Assembly (NCBI GenBank): GCA_902515205.1
Contig: CABXTU010000005.1
Location: forward strand, 1-56,565
Reading direction: 5' to 3'
From: an uncultured Pelagibacteraceae bacterium
Lineage (GTDB): Bacteria > Pseudomonadota > Alphaproteobacteria > Pelagibacterales > Pelagibacteraceae
Length of the DNA: 56,565 nt
Positions 18,679-26,070 of the stretch are shown piece after piece (within the stretch, counting starts at the first letter, position 1; each line of letters starts with the position of its first letter). The position numbers were made by a program, and so were the translations under genes. The notes below the pieces were generated by a model that saw nothing but the letters and a program-made list of their open reading frames with translations, made no database searches and was not told the DNA's origin.

Positions 18679-19306
18679 AGTTCCTAAATATTGGAATAAA
18701 GCAAAAAAATTTTTATCTAGAAAAGATAAAGTTATGTCTAGATTGATAAGAAATTATAAAAGTCCATCTGAAACTATTTTAACATCGAGAAGAGACATTT
18801 TTTTTTCATTGTGCAAAAGTATAATAGGGCAACAAATAAGTGTTGCTGCGGCTAATTCTGTTTTCTTAAAATTTAAAAAAAAATGTAATAACAAGATTAG
18901 TGCTAAGGTAGTCTCAAAATTAACATTCTCTCAAATTAAAAGTTGTGGATTAAGTCGTCAGAAAGTAATTGGAATAAAAAGTTTATCAAAACAAACATTG
19001 AATAAATCATTTAATCCAAGATTGATATCAAAAATGTCTGATGAAAATGCTATAATTTATTTATCTCAACTAAAACAAATTGGGAGATGGTCTGCTGAAA
19101 TGATCTTATTATTTACATATAATCGATCAAATATTTGGCCTGTGCAAGATATTGGTTTATTAAGGGCTATTTCAAAGAATTATAAAAAAAAATATTTGCC
19201 CCCTGAAAAGTTTATAAGAATTTTGAAAAAAAGATTTTCTCCTTATTGTTCAGTTGCAACATGGTATTTATGGAGAAGTATAGATCCTGAACCAATACAG
19301 TATTAA
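18671..19306 (+). CDS. DNA-3-methyladenine glycosylase II-like (HhH-GPD) repair enzyme
   Basis: This 211-residue protein has the HhH-GPD fold: SLCKSIIGQQISVAAANSVF near 54-73, the helix-hairpin-helix LKQIGRWSAEMIL near 132-144, and the catalytic Asp160 in WPVQDIGL. There is no C-terminal FeS cysteine cluster, so it belongs to the AlkA/3-methyladenine side rather than endonuclease III or MutY. It would excise alkylated purines from DNA in the cytoplasm. It is translationally coupled to the DMT transporter (8-base overlap) and ends against a convergent DUF1330 gene with a 4-base overlap. Confidence 0.88.
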   Translation: MTKVPKYWNKAKKFLSRKDKVMSRLIRNYKSPSETILTSRRDIFFSLCKSIIGQQISVAAANSVFLKFKKKCNNKISAKVVSKLTFSQIKSCGLSRQKVIGIKSLSKQTLNKSFNPRLISKMSDENAIIYLSQLKQIGRWSAEMILLFTYNRSNIWPVQDIGLLRAISKNYKKKYLPPEKFIRILKKRFSPYCSVATWYLWRSIDPEPIQY

Positions 19307-19590
19307 TTACCCTCAACAATTTGGTGATGTCTAATTGCGTGACCTTTAAGAATATCATGAGCTTCTTGATACTCTTTAGAGTCATAACACCTTAAAGCGG
19401 AATTATAATCATGAAATTCAACTACAACAATTCTTGGAGAATCAATTCCATCATTAGTCCTATTTTTTCCACCTCTAACCAGGAATTTTCCATAAAATTT
19501 TTCTATAGCTGGCTTTGCTTTAAGAGCATACTCCTTTAGTTTTTCTGTATCAATAATCTTTTCATAAATGCACACCCAATAAGCTTTCAT
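19303..19590 (-). CDS. DUF1330 domain protein
   Basis: The 95-residue protein fits the DUF1330 family, a small ferredoxin-like alpha/beta dimeric fold: it starts MKAYWVCIYEKIIDTEKLKEY, has FLVRGGK near 37, RIVVVEFHDYNSALRCYDS near 53 and YQEAHDILKGHAIRHHQIVEG at the end. No enzymatic role has been established for the family. A good ribosome-binding site, AGGAG, precedes the ATG. The 55 bp between this gene and the next upstream on the same strand hold only A/T tracts and no visible hairpin. Confidence 0.85.
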   Translation of the reverse strand: MKAYWVCIYEKIIDTEKLKEYALKAKPAIEKFYGKFLVRGGKNRTNDGIDSPRIVVVEFHDYNSALRCYDSKEYQEAHDILKGHAIRHHQIVEGN

Positions 19591-19645
19591 AACTCTCCTT
19601 TTTTAAATTTTTTTTTAAATCGGCTTGATTTATTATTTATCAACT

Positions 19646-20536
19646 TTAGTCTATCCATTCTTGATAACTTTTCAAATTATCTTGTAAAAATTTTGGTAAT
19701 CTGTCCAATGGATACTTTTCAAGTTTGCTTCCGTTTCCAATTTTATTGACTCTTTTATCTACTTTTAAATCATATATTGCTTTTTTATTTTTTATTATCT
19801 CATCAATTACGTCTATCGAAATAGGATTTTCATCAAATTCTCTATGATGAAGATAAGACTTTAATTTATGCTGAATTTCTGAAGCAGTTTTAACATTTGT
19901 AAAGTGCCAACCACCATTATTAATAATTTTAATATCAATAAATTTTGTTTTTGAAAAAAAAACATCTAAACGATAGAAAGGAAATTTTCTGTCTTTTATA
20001 TTTCTTAACCACTGAGGTGTTTTCAAATATTTTTTTTTGCAACCTTTAGTACCTGTCCAATTTAAATTTGGTAAATAAAGATTAAGTTTGTAATACAATA
20101 TATCTTGTTTAAATAAAATTATCTTTTGATTAATTTTATCAAGATCTAAATTTTTTAAGTTAGGAATTTCATCTAAGTCTGAAATTAAAATCATATCGTC
20201 ATTTTTTGCCTCATTTAAACCATTAATTATAAAGTTTCTTTGACCATTTTCCCTGTAAAGAGCATTTAAAATATATTTTCTAGATTTCTCACTTTCAGTA
20301 TCATTACTTAAGATTTCTTCTATGTTTTCAGGTCTTTTATCATAAATAAGGTATATTATTTTTTTTTTGAATTTTTCAAATTTTTTATGATTAAATAATA
20401 ATTTTCTTTTATCCCCTCTATGATTGAACGTACTTTCAACTATAACAAAATAATCAACATATTCGTTAAGTGTATTTAGTCTTAAGTCTAAGACTACGTC
20501 TTCATCAAAATACATAAAACAATCAAAAATTTTCAT
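19646..20536 (-). CDS. Family 17-type glycosyltransferase
   Basis: This 296-residue protein opens MKIFDCFMYFDEDVVLDLRL and has VDYFVIVESTFNHRG near 27-41, the acidic LISDLDEIPN near 116-125, and GGWHFTNVKTASEI near 208-221. These match glycosyltransferase family 17, whose eukaryotic members add bisecting GlcNAc. In bacteria such genes usually serve surface polysaccharide or protein glycosylation. Donor and acceptor are unknown. There are no membrane helices or signal, so a cytosolic sugar-transfer step is expected. It lies apart from the lipid A genes at 50-56 kb and diverges from the phosphoribosyltransferase across 33 bp. Confidence 0.85.
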   Translation of the reverse strand: MKIFDCFMYFDEDVVLDLRLNTLNEYVDYFVIVESTFNHRGDKRKLLFNHKKFEKFKKKIIYLIYDKRPENIEEILSNDTESEKSRKYILNALYRENGQRNFIINGLNEAKNDDMILISDLDEIPNLKNLDLDKINQKIILFKQDILYYKLNLYLPNLNWTGTKGCKKKYLKTPQWLRNIKDRKFPFYRLDVFFSKTKFIDIKIINNGGWHFTNVKTASEIQHKLKSYLHHREFDENPISIDVIDEIIKNKKAIYDLKVDKRVNKIGNGSKLEKYPLDRLPKFLQDNLKSYQEWID

Positions 20537-20569
20537 AATTTCTTTTTAATCTTTTTTATTTTCTTTTAT

Positions 20570-21106
20570 ATGATAAAAAAATCCATGGCTGATAAATTAA
20601 TTGTAAGTTTTCAAGAATACACTAAAATTGTCGAGAAGTTGGCTCTTCAAATTCATAATAACTATAAACCAACAGTTCTTGTCGGAATTATGAGGGGTGC
20701 AGCACCCATAATCGATATTCTTTCTAGAATTTTGAAACTTCCAATAGCTTATATAGTTATACAAAGTTACTCAGGAAAAGGTGTAGAGGATCAACAAGGC
20801 CAGCTTATGTTTGCCAGAGAAATAAGCTCTTTAGCAAATAATGAAGATTTTAATAAAGTACTCTTAATTGACGACCTATCAGATACCGGTCTAACTCTTA
20901 ATAAAAGTATAGAGTGGTTGAGAAGTTATGGACCAACTAAAGATTTTATAAAAGAGGTTAAAACAGCTTGTTTGTGGAAAAAGAAATCATCAACTTTTGA
21001 GCCAGATTTTTGTCCCATTAGATTAGACTCTGATCCATGGATTGTTCAGCCCACTGAGCATTATGAAGAACTATCTATTAAGGATATTATCGAAAAAAAT
21101 AAATAG
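20570..21106 (+). CDS. Purine phosphoribosyltransferase (xanthine/hypoxanthine-guanine type)
   Basis: This 178-residue type I PRTase has the PRPP-binding VLLIDDLSDTGLTL near 104-117 and LVGIMRGAAPIIDIL near 37-51. Its end, DPWIVQPTEHYEEL, resembles the Gpt/XPRT-like COG2236 group. It would convert a purine base plus PRPP into the nucleotide. A purine permease converges on it from the other side, which supports salvage. Two in-frame ATGs exist, at 20570 and 20585; neither has a clear ribosome-binding site, so the first is kept with reserve. The stop codon lies within the left arm of the shared terminator hairpin. Confidence 0.82.
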   Translation: MIKKSMADKLIVSFQEYTKIVEKLALQIHNNYKPTVLVGIMRGAAPIIDILSRILKLPIAYIVIQSYSGKGVEDQQGQLMFAREISSLANNEDFNKVLLIDDLSDTGLTLNKSIEWLRSYGPTKDFIKEVKTACLWKKKSSTFEPDFCPIRLDSDPWIVQPTEHYEELSIKDIIEKNK

Positions 21107-21132
21107 GGATAATTTTAAAACTATCCCTATTT
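21101..21132. terminator. Bidirectional hairpin terminator between PRTase and purine permease
   Basis: A perfect 11-bp inverted repeat, AAATAGGGATA and TATCCCTATTT, encloses a 10-base A/T loop. A and T runs flank it on both sides, so it can act as an intrinsic terminator for both converging genes. The left arm includes the TAG stop of the phosphoribosyltransferase. Confidence 0.8.
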
Positions 21133-21146
21133 ATCAAATCTTTTAT

Positions 21147-22457
21147 TTATGCAACTACAAAACTTACAACACTAAGAATTGCAATAACCCATATAGCAGG
21201 TGAAGTAGTTGAAAACTTACCAGTAAATATTTTAATTAAAGCATAAGATACAAATGCTAAAGCAATGCCATTACTAATACTATAAGTTAAAGGCATTGTT
21301 ATCATTGCAAGTATTGCTGGAGCAGATTCTGAAATATCATTCCACTCTATATCAGTAATATTTTTGATAAAAAGAACCGATACAAAAAGTAAGGCAGCAC
21401 CATCTATTTGTTTTGGCAAACTAGTAGCTAGTGGTGCAAAAAATATACATGCTAAAAACAGTAGGCCAATTACTAAAGAAGTCATTCCAGTTTTGCCACC
21501 AGCTTTTACACCAGCTCCTGACTCTACGTAACTTGTAACAGTTGATGTCCCCATCATTGCACCAGCCACTGTGCTTACACTATCAGATAACATAGCTTTG
21601 TTTATATCTTGAACTTTTCCATCTTTACCAACCTTACCGGCAACATTTGCTACAGAGGTCAAGGTCCCCGCTGTGTCAAAGAAGTCTATAAATAGTAAAG
21701 TAAATATCACAGTAGACATACCTGCTGTCAAGGCTGCTGATAAATCAAATTCAAAGAGATAAGTCATTGGTGGTGGTGAACTTGCAATACCGTTAAATTT
21801 TGCAAGTCCAGCGGCCCATGCAATAATACTAAAAACTAGAATACCTATAATAATATTTCCTTTTACATTCATTTTATCTAAAACAATTATCGCTATAAAA
21901 GTTGCACATCCAAGAAGAACTAAAGGATCCCCTAAGTTTCCTAGCTGCACTAATGTGACTGGATTATCAACTACAACTTCCATTATTTGTAATCCAATTA
22001 TTGCTAAGAATAATCCTATACCTGCTCCTATTCCTAATTTTAAACTTCTAGGAATTGAATTAATCAACCAAGCTCTAATTGGAGTTAATGATATAATCAA
22101 AAATAGGACTCCAGCAACTAATACCGCTCCTAAAGCTTCTTGAGGTGAGTAACCCATTCCACCACAAACTCCGAAAGCAACGAAAGCATTAATACCCATA
22201 CCAGGCGCCAGACCTATTGGCCAAGTTTTCCCATAAAATGCCATTATGAAGCAAGCTAAAGAAGTAGCTAAAATTGTTGCTGTATATACAGCGCCGAAAT
22301 CAAAGAAACCTTTATCCGGTCCGGCAAATTCCCCAGATAATATGAATGGATTTAAAAACATTATATAAGCCATAGTCAAAAAAGTAGTTGTCCCGGCTAT
22401 AACTTCAGTTTTAAAATCTGTTTTATGTTTTTTGTAATTAAAATAATTTTCGAGCAT
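21147..22457 (-). CDS. NCS2/AzgA-type purine permease
   Basis: This roughly 436-residue membrane protein has about 13 hydrophobic segments and NCS2 (AzgA branch) motifs: TTFLTMAYIMFLNPFIL near the start, GLAPGMGINAFVAFGVC near 85, IDFFDTAGTLTSVAN near 255 and TSTVTSYVESGAGVKAGGKTG near 305. AzgA proteins carry guanine, hypoxanthine or adenine with protons. I use the ATG at 22457 because a strong AGGAGG lies just upstream of it; a TTG at 22472 would put that site inside the coding region. Convergence with the phosphoribosyltransferase suggests uptake followed by salvage. Confidence 0.9.
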   Translation of the reverse strand: MLENYFNYKKHKTDFKTEVIAGTTTFLTMAYIMFLNPFILSGEFAGPDKGFFDFGAVYTATILATSLACFIMAFYGKTWPIGLAPGMGINAFVAFGVCGGMGYSPQEALGAVLVAGVLFLIISLTPIRAWLINSIPRSLKLGIGAGIGLFLAIIGLQIMEVVVDNPVTLVQLGNLGDPLVLLGCATFIAIIVLDKMNVKGNIIIGILVFSIIAWAAGLAKFNGIASSPPPMTYLFEFDLSAALTAGMSTVIFTLLFIDFFDTAGTLTSVANVAGKVGKDGKVQDINKAMLSDSVSTVAGAMMGTSTVTSYVESGAGVKAGGKTGMTSLVIGLLFLACIFFAPLATSLPKQIDGAALLFVSVLFIKNITDIEWNDISESAPAILAMITMPLTYSISNGIALAFVSYALIKIFTGKFSTTSPAIWVIAILSVVSFVVA

Positions 22458-22583
22458 TTTTCCTCCTATCAAATGACCAATATTCGATTCTTTTAATAAT
22501 TACCTTTTAAAAACGTTATTTATTCACATATTTCAACTGAGAAGTTTATATTTATGCTTTAATTAGACTGTTATTATTTATTT

Positions 22584-22889
22584 ATGCAAAAGATAAAACT
22601 TTTTCTGCTTAGTTTTTTTATAATAATCATATTATCAGGTTGCAAGACTATTAAAGAAAAGACTGATGCCATAGTAGAAAAAGAGAATAAAAAATTAAGT
22701 AAATTTATTGGAAAATCTTCAAATATCTTACAGACAGATCTTGGCAAGCCTGATGAGAATTTTAAAAACGAAAGGGGCAATATAGTGTTTGTTTATAATA
22801 CCAAAAAATATGGAATTCCTTGTGAAAGAAGATTTGAAATAGACACTAAATCCGTGGTTGTTGGGTTTGTATCTAATGGATGTTTTTAA
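22584..22889 (+). CDS. Small lipoprotein of unknown function
   Basis: This 101-residue protein has a lipoprotein signal, LLSFFIIIILSGC, placing the acylated Cys near residue 20. The mature part has a charged helix, then LQTDLGKPDENFKNERGN and IVFVYNTKKYGIPCERRFEID, and a final GCF. The pattern of LG.P......G....W/Y.Y recalls the SmpA/OmlA (BamE-like) fold found in small outer-membrane lipoproteins, but the resemblance is weak. Two cysteines in the mature part could pair. It is followed by its own terminator and is divergent from the purine permease. Not confidently placed in any family. Confidence 0.7.
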   Translation: MQKIKLFLLSFFIIIILSGCKTIKEKTDAIVEKENKKLSKFIGKSSNILQTDLGKPDENFKNERGNIVFVYNTKKYGIPCERRFEIDTKSVVVGFVSNGCF

Positions 22890-22893
22890 ATTA

Positions 22894-22918
22894 CTTGCGG
22901 AGACAAAAACTCCGCAAG
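22894..22918. terminator. Hairpin terminator between the lipoprotein and hsp20
   Basis: A perfect 9-bp stem, CTTGCGGAG with CTCCGCAAG, and an ACAAAAA loop lie 5 bases after the lipoprotein stop, between two converging genes. The stem is strikingly GC-rich for this genome. No long T run follows on either side, so its efficiency is uncertain. Confidence 0.65.
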
Positions 22919-22930
22919 CAAAGTTTCCGC

Positions 22931-23377
22931 TTATTTAATTTCAATAAGTTTTTTCTTTTTATGTTCAGGAATAATTCTTTCACATGATATTGTTAAAAGA
23001 CCATCTTTAAGCTCAGCATCATTTACTTTTACATCATCTGCTATAGTAAACGATCTTGCAAATTGTCTTTGAGAAATACCTTTATGAATTATTTCACCAT
23101 CACCATCTTTATTGTTTAATTTATTAACTTGTTTAGTTCTCACAGTTAATAAGTTATCCTCAAATTCAACTTCAACATCTTTTTTATTAAAGCCAGCTAA
23201 AGCAACTTCAATTGCGTAGTTATCTTTTCCAACTTTTCTAATGTTGTATGGTGGGTAATTTGACTGCATTGTCATTGCACCATTACCTAGTAAATTTTCA
23301 AATTGATCGAACATGTCGTCAAAACCAATAGAAAAAGGCCTAAGTGAATTAAATATAGATAAATCTTTACTTGTCAT
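22931..23377 (-). CDS. Small heat shock protein, Hsp20/IbpA family
   Basis: The 148-residue protein has an N-terminal FDDMFDQFENLL segment and an alpha-crystallin domain at about 40-135: YPPYNIRKVGKDNYAIEVAL, AGFNKKDVEVEFEDNLLTV, and the late GLLTISCER followed by an IPE-type tail resembling the I-x-I/V anchor. This is the class A/IbpA-like form common in proteobacteria. It holds unfolding proteins for DnaK/ClpB. The ATG has a strong AGGAGG, and that site lies in a predicted ROSE-type thermometer. A sigma-32-like promoter sits farther upstream, so two layers of heat control are likely. Confidence 0.95.
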   Translation of the reverse strand: MTSKDLSIFNSLRPFSIGFDDMFDQFENLLGNGAMTMQSNYPPYNIRKVGKDNYAIEVALAGFNKKDVEVEFEDNLLTVRTKQVNKLNNKDGDGEIIHKGISQRQFARSFTIADDVKVNDAELKDGLLTISCERIIPEHKKKKLIEIK

Positions 23378-23382
23378 TATTT

Positions 23383-23430
23383 CCTCCTTTGTTAAGCAAG
23401 TTTATTGGTATGCCCCATTAGGCGACATAC
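23383..23430 (-). promoter_or_regulatory. ROSE-like RNA thermometer in the hsp20 leader
   Basis: In the mRNA, CUUGCUU (from 23400) can pair with AAGGAGG (to 23383) across an AACA loop, hiding the whole Shine-Dalgarno sequence. The pairing places a G opposite a G and a U opposite a G, the weak pairs that mark the UUGCU/AGGAG hairpin of ROSE elements. Just upstream, 23408-23430 folds into a second stem, GUAUG...CAUAC with inner GCC/GGGG pairing. ROSE elements are known for hsp20 genes of alpha- and gammaproteobacteria. I read this by eye; no folding energy was computed. Confidence 0.72.
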
Positions 23431-23438
23431 TAAAGTTT

Positions 23439-23465
23439 ATGTGGGTACTAATTAAATATTTTCAA
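23439..23465 (-). promoter_or_regulatory. Sigma-32-like promoter of hsp20
   Basis: On the minus strand TTGAAA and CCCACAT are separated by 14 bases. This is close to the enterobacterial sigma-32 form TTGAAA-N11-16-CCCATNT, with one extra or changed base in the -10 box. It lies about 60-90 bases upstream of the hsp20 ATG, so the transcript would include the complete predicted thermometer. Confidence 0.5.
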
Positions 23466-23475
23466 TATATTTAAA

Positions 23476-25551
23476 TTAATTTTTTTTCGATATTTTTAAA
23501 GCAAAAGCATAATCTAAAGCAATTTCTTCTATTGCTCCATCTCTTCCAGACTTTCCACTATGGCCGGCATCCATCTCAGTTTTTAAAAGAAGTAAATTAT
23601 TATCTGTTTTGAAATCCCTTAACTTTGCTGTAAATTTTGCTGGTTCATCAAATAATACACGGTTATCACTTAAGCTAGTTGTAATTAATATGTGAGGGTA
23701 ATCCATCTTTTTTATATTATTATAAGGAGCATATGAAAATATGTAATCAAAATGATCTTTATTATCTTTTGCATTACCAAACTCATCGAATTCACCAACT
23801 GTCAAGGGCAAAGAATGATCAAGGTTAGTAGTTAAGGAATCTACAAATGGGACTGCCATTATAACTCCTAAAAATAAATCAGGACTTTGATTTAATACTG
23901 CTCCCATTAATAATCCTCCAGCAGAACCGCCCATTCCAATTATTTTACCCTTTGAGGAATAATTATTTTCTACTAAATATCTAGCTGCATAAATATAATC
24001 TTCAAATGTATTTTTTTTATTAGTAAGTTTACCCTCCTTCCACCACTTCATTCCTTTTTCCATTCCACCTCTTATGTGGGCTGTTGCCCAAATTATATCT
24101 CTGTTAATAAGACTTAATCTTGTCGAAGAAAAACCAGGACTCATTGAGTTTCCATAAGAACCATAGCCGTATAAAAGTAAATTCGCAGTTCCATCTATCT
24201 TAGTTTTTTTATGTCTAGTTATAGTTAAAGGGACCATCCTTCCATCATGTGATTTAAATTCAATTCTTTCCACAATATAATTATCAGGATTGTGTCCTGA
24301 TGGAATTTCTTGCTCTTTAACTAATCTTTTAGATTTATTGGATAAATTATACGAATAAACTCTTGATGGGGTCTTGGGTGAAGAATAACCAAGATAAACT
24401 TCATCGGTATTTTTATCTTTTTGTTTAAAAGATATATTAGGTACGTAAATTTTTTCATCAGAAAAAATTAATTCCTCCTCAACATTTGTATTGATATTTC
24501 TCAAAAACAACTTGTCTAATGCATCTGAAGTTTCAGATCTAATTATCCAATCTTTTAAAAAATAACATCCACCAATTAAAACTTCTTTTTTTGGAGAAAC
24601 GAAAGGTTTCCATTTTTGTTGGTTTAAACTATCGGATATATCGATTTTAAAATCTTCTGCATTTTTATTGGTATGATTATAAAACTTATCATTCCATGAA
24701 TTTACTGAGTAAAGAATTCCCTTTTCTCTTTTATTAATTAATTTTGGAGATGGTTTTTTCTCGTTTACACCAAAATAATATTGTTCCGAAGTATTATGAT
24801 CAGAAGAATATATAAAATAATATTTTTCATCAGAACTTAAACCTATACTTACAGTAAAAGCTTCATTTTTTTCTTCAAATATTATTTCATCTTCATTTTT
24901 AAAATTTCCTATTTCGTGTCTTAAAATTTTTCTCGGTCTATGATTTTCATCTAATTTTGAATAAAAAATATATTTATCATCTAAGCTAAAGGTTATATTT
25001 CCAGATGTATCTTTAATTTCTTTTGTAATAATTTTATTTGAAACTATATCTCTCAAATAAATGGTATAATATTCTGATCCCTTAATATCTAAAGAATACC
25101 CTAGTAACTTGTCATTATGACTAACTTCTAAATCACCAATACCAAAATATTCTACACCAAGTTTTTCTTTTTCTTTATCCCCATTCCAAATTTCCTCTAT
25201 CTTGTTTTTACCATTTTTTTTTCTAAGTTTTATAGAATAATTACCTTTTGTTGTTGTTTTAGTCCAATATTCATAAGTATGATCTTTATAAGGAAGAGAT
25301 TCGTCATCAAGTTTAATTCTGGCTTTAATTTCGTCAAACAGTTTTTTTTGTAATTCTTTGGTGTCTTTTAAATGGTGATCAGTATATTCGTTTTCTTTAG
25401 AAAGATACTCTTCTACTTCAGGGTCTAATTTGGTTTTATCTTTTAAAACTTCCAAAATATTATCTTGATGTACCCAACTATAATTGTCCTCCCAGGTTGT
25501 GCTGTGGCAAGATTTTATTTCTAGTTTTTTTCTAAGTTGTGGTACTTTCAT
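23476..25551 (-). CDS. ptrB: Oligopeptidase B (S9A serine peptidase)
   Basis: At 691 residues this is full length for oligopeptidase B. An N-terminal seven-blade propeller (about 70-410) leads to an alpha/beta-hydrolase domain with the nucleophile in GMGGSAGGLLMG near 542, Asp in SLSDNRVLFDEP and His in DAGHSGKSGR. It cleaves short peptides after Arg or Lys in the cytoplasm and would help recycle peptide nitrogen. The GYGSYG and HIRGG signatures of the S9A family are also present. Its start is only 15 bp from the divergent J-domain gene, so both promoters must extend into coding sequence. Confidence 0.95.
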   Translation of the reverse strand: MKVPQLRKKLEIKSCHSTTWEDNYSWVHQDNILEVLKDKTKLDPEVEEYLSKENEYTDHHLKDTKELQKKLFDEIKARIKLDDESLPYKDHTYEYWTKTTTKGNYSIKLRKKNGKNKIEEIWNGDKEKEKLGVEYFGIGDLEVSHNDKLLGYSLDIKGSEYYTIYLRDIVSNKIITKEIKDTSGNITFSLDDKYIFYSKLDENHRPRKILRHEIGNFKNEDEIIFEEKNEAFTVSIGLSSDEKYYFIYSSDHNTSEQYYFGVNEKKPSPKLINKREKGILYSVNSWNDKFYNHTNKNAEDFKIDISDSLNQQKWKPFVSPKKEVLIGGCYFLKDWIIRSETSDALDKLFLRNINTNVEEELIFSDEKIYVPNISFKQKDKNTDEVYLGYSSPKTPSRVYSYNLSNKSKRLVKEQEIPSGHNPDNYIVERIEFKSHDGRMVPLTITRHKKTKIDGTANLLLYGYGSYGNSMSPGFSSTRLSLINRDIIWATAHIRGGMEKGMKWWKEGKLTNKKNTFEDYIYAARYLVENNYSSKGKIIGMGGSAGGLLMGAVLNQSPDLFLGVIMAVPFVDSLTTNLDHSLPLTVGEFDEFGNAKDNKDHFDYIFSYAPYNNIKKMDYPHILITTSLSDNRVLFDEPAKFTAKLRDFKTDNNLLLLKTEMDAGHSGKSGRDGAIEEIALDYAFALKISKKN

Positions 25552-25566
25552 AAAAAAGAAACTTAT

Positions 25567-26070
25567 ATGAATATTTTAATATATACACTGGTCATATTAA
25601 CAATTTTTTATTTCCTTTTGAAGTTTGTTAGTAATATTTCCTCAAAAAAGATATCAAAAAGTTTAAGATTAATAACTATTTCAGGATTATTTGTTTTAGC
25701 AATTCTATTTGCGATAGGTGGGAAGTTTTTGTTAACTTTGCCATTAACACTAGCAAGTTTAGCTTTATTAAAATTAAAAGGTTTAACCTTATTTCAAATG
25801 ATATCTTTGTATAGATTAATACAAACATTAAAAAAGTCTGGAAGATTTTCTTTTAATCAATCTCAAAATAACAATATGTCAACTATGTCAGTTAATGAGG
25901 CATATAAGATTTTAAATTTAGATCAAAAGAAAAAAATTACAAAAGAAGATATAAATAAAGCCTACACAAAAATACAAAAAAAAATTCATCCTGATATTTC
26001 ACCAGAAACAGCCAGGTTATCTACATTAGTGAATGAAGCGAGAGATGTATTATTAAAAGATTTTATATAA
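25567..26070 (+). CDS. Membrane-anchored J-domain protein (DjlA/TIM14-like)
   Basis: This roughly 167-residue protein has two or three N-terminal hydrophobic helices (about 1-75), a linker, and a C-terminal J-domain-like segment: VNEAYKILNL, a helix, then KIHPDISPETARLSTLVNEARDVLL with the HPD tripeptide. The short J domain at the C-terminus behind membrane helices resembles bacterial relatives of mitochondrial TIM14/Pam18. It would recruit DnaK to the inner membrane. I use the ATG at 25567; an upstream TTG at 25537 would overlap ptrB and has no homologous look. The 3' end overlaps the convergent GT9 gene by 8 bases. Confidence 0.8.
   Translation: MNILIYTLVILTIFYFLLKFVSNISSKKISKSLRLITISGLFVLAILFAIGGKFLLTLPLTLASLALLKLKGLTLFQMISLYRLIQTLKKSGRFSFNQSQNNNMSTMSVNEAYKILNLDQKKKITKEDINKAYTKIQKKIHPDISPETARLSTLVNEARDVLLKDFI

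Noticed and set aside
22458-22472. TTG start for the purine permease 15 bases upstream of the chosen ATG
   Set aside because: It would put the strong AGGAGG ribosome-binding site inside the coding sequence; the ATG at 22457 is correctly spaced from it.
22458-22583. Possible purine riboswitch in the permease leader
   Set aside because: I looked for the TATAA/GTTTCTACC-type conserved core of purine riboswitches on the minus strand and did not find it. The region must also hold two divergent promoters.
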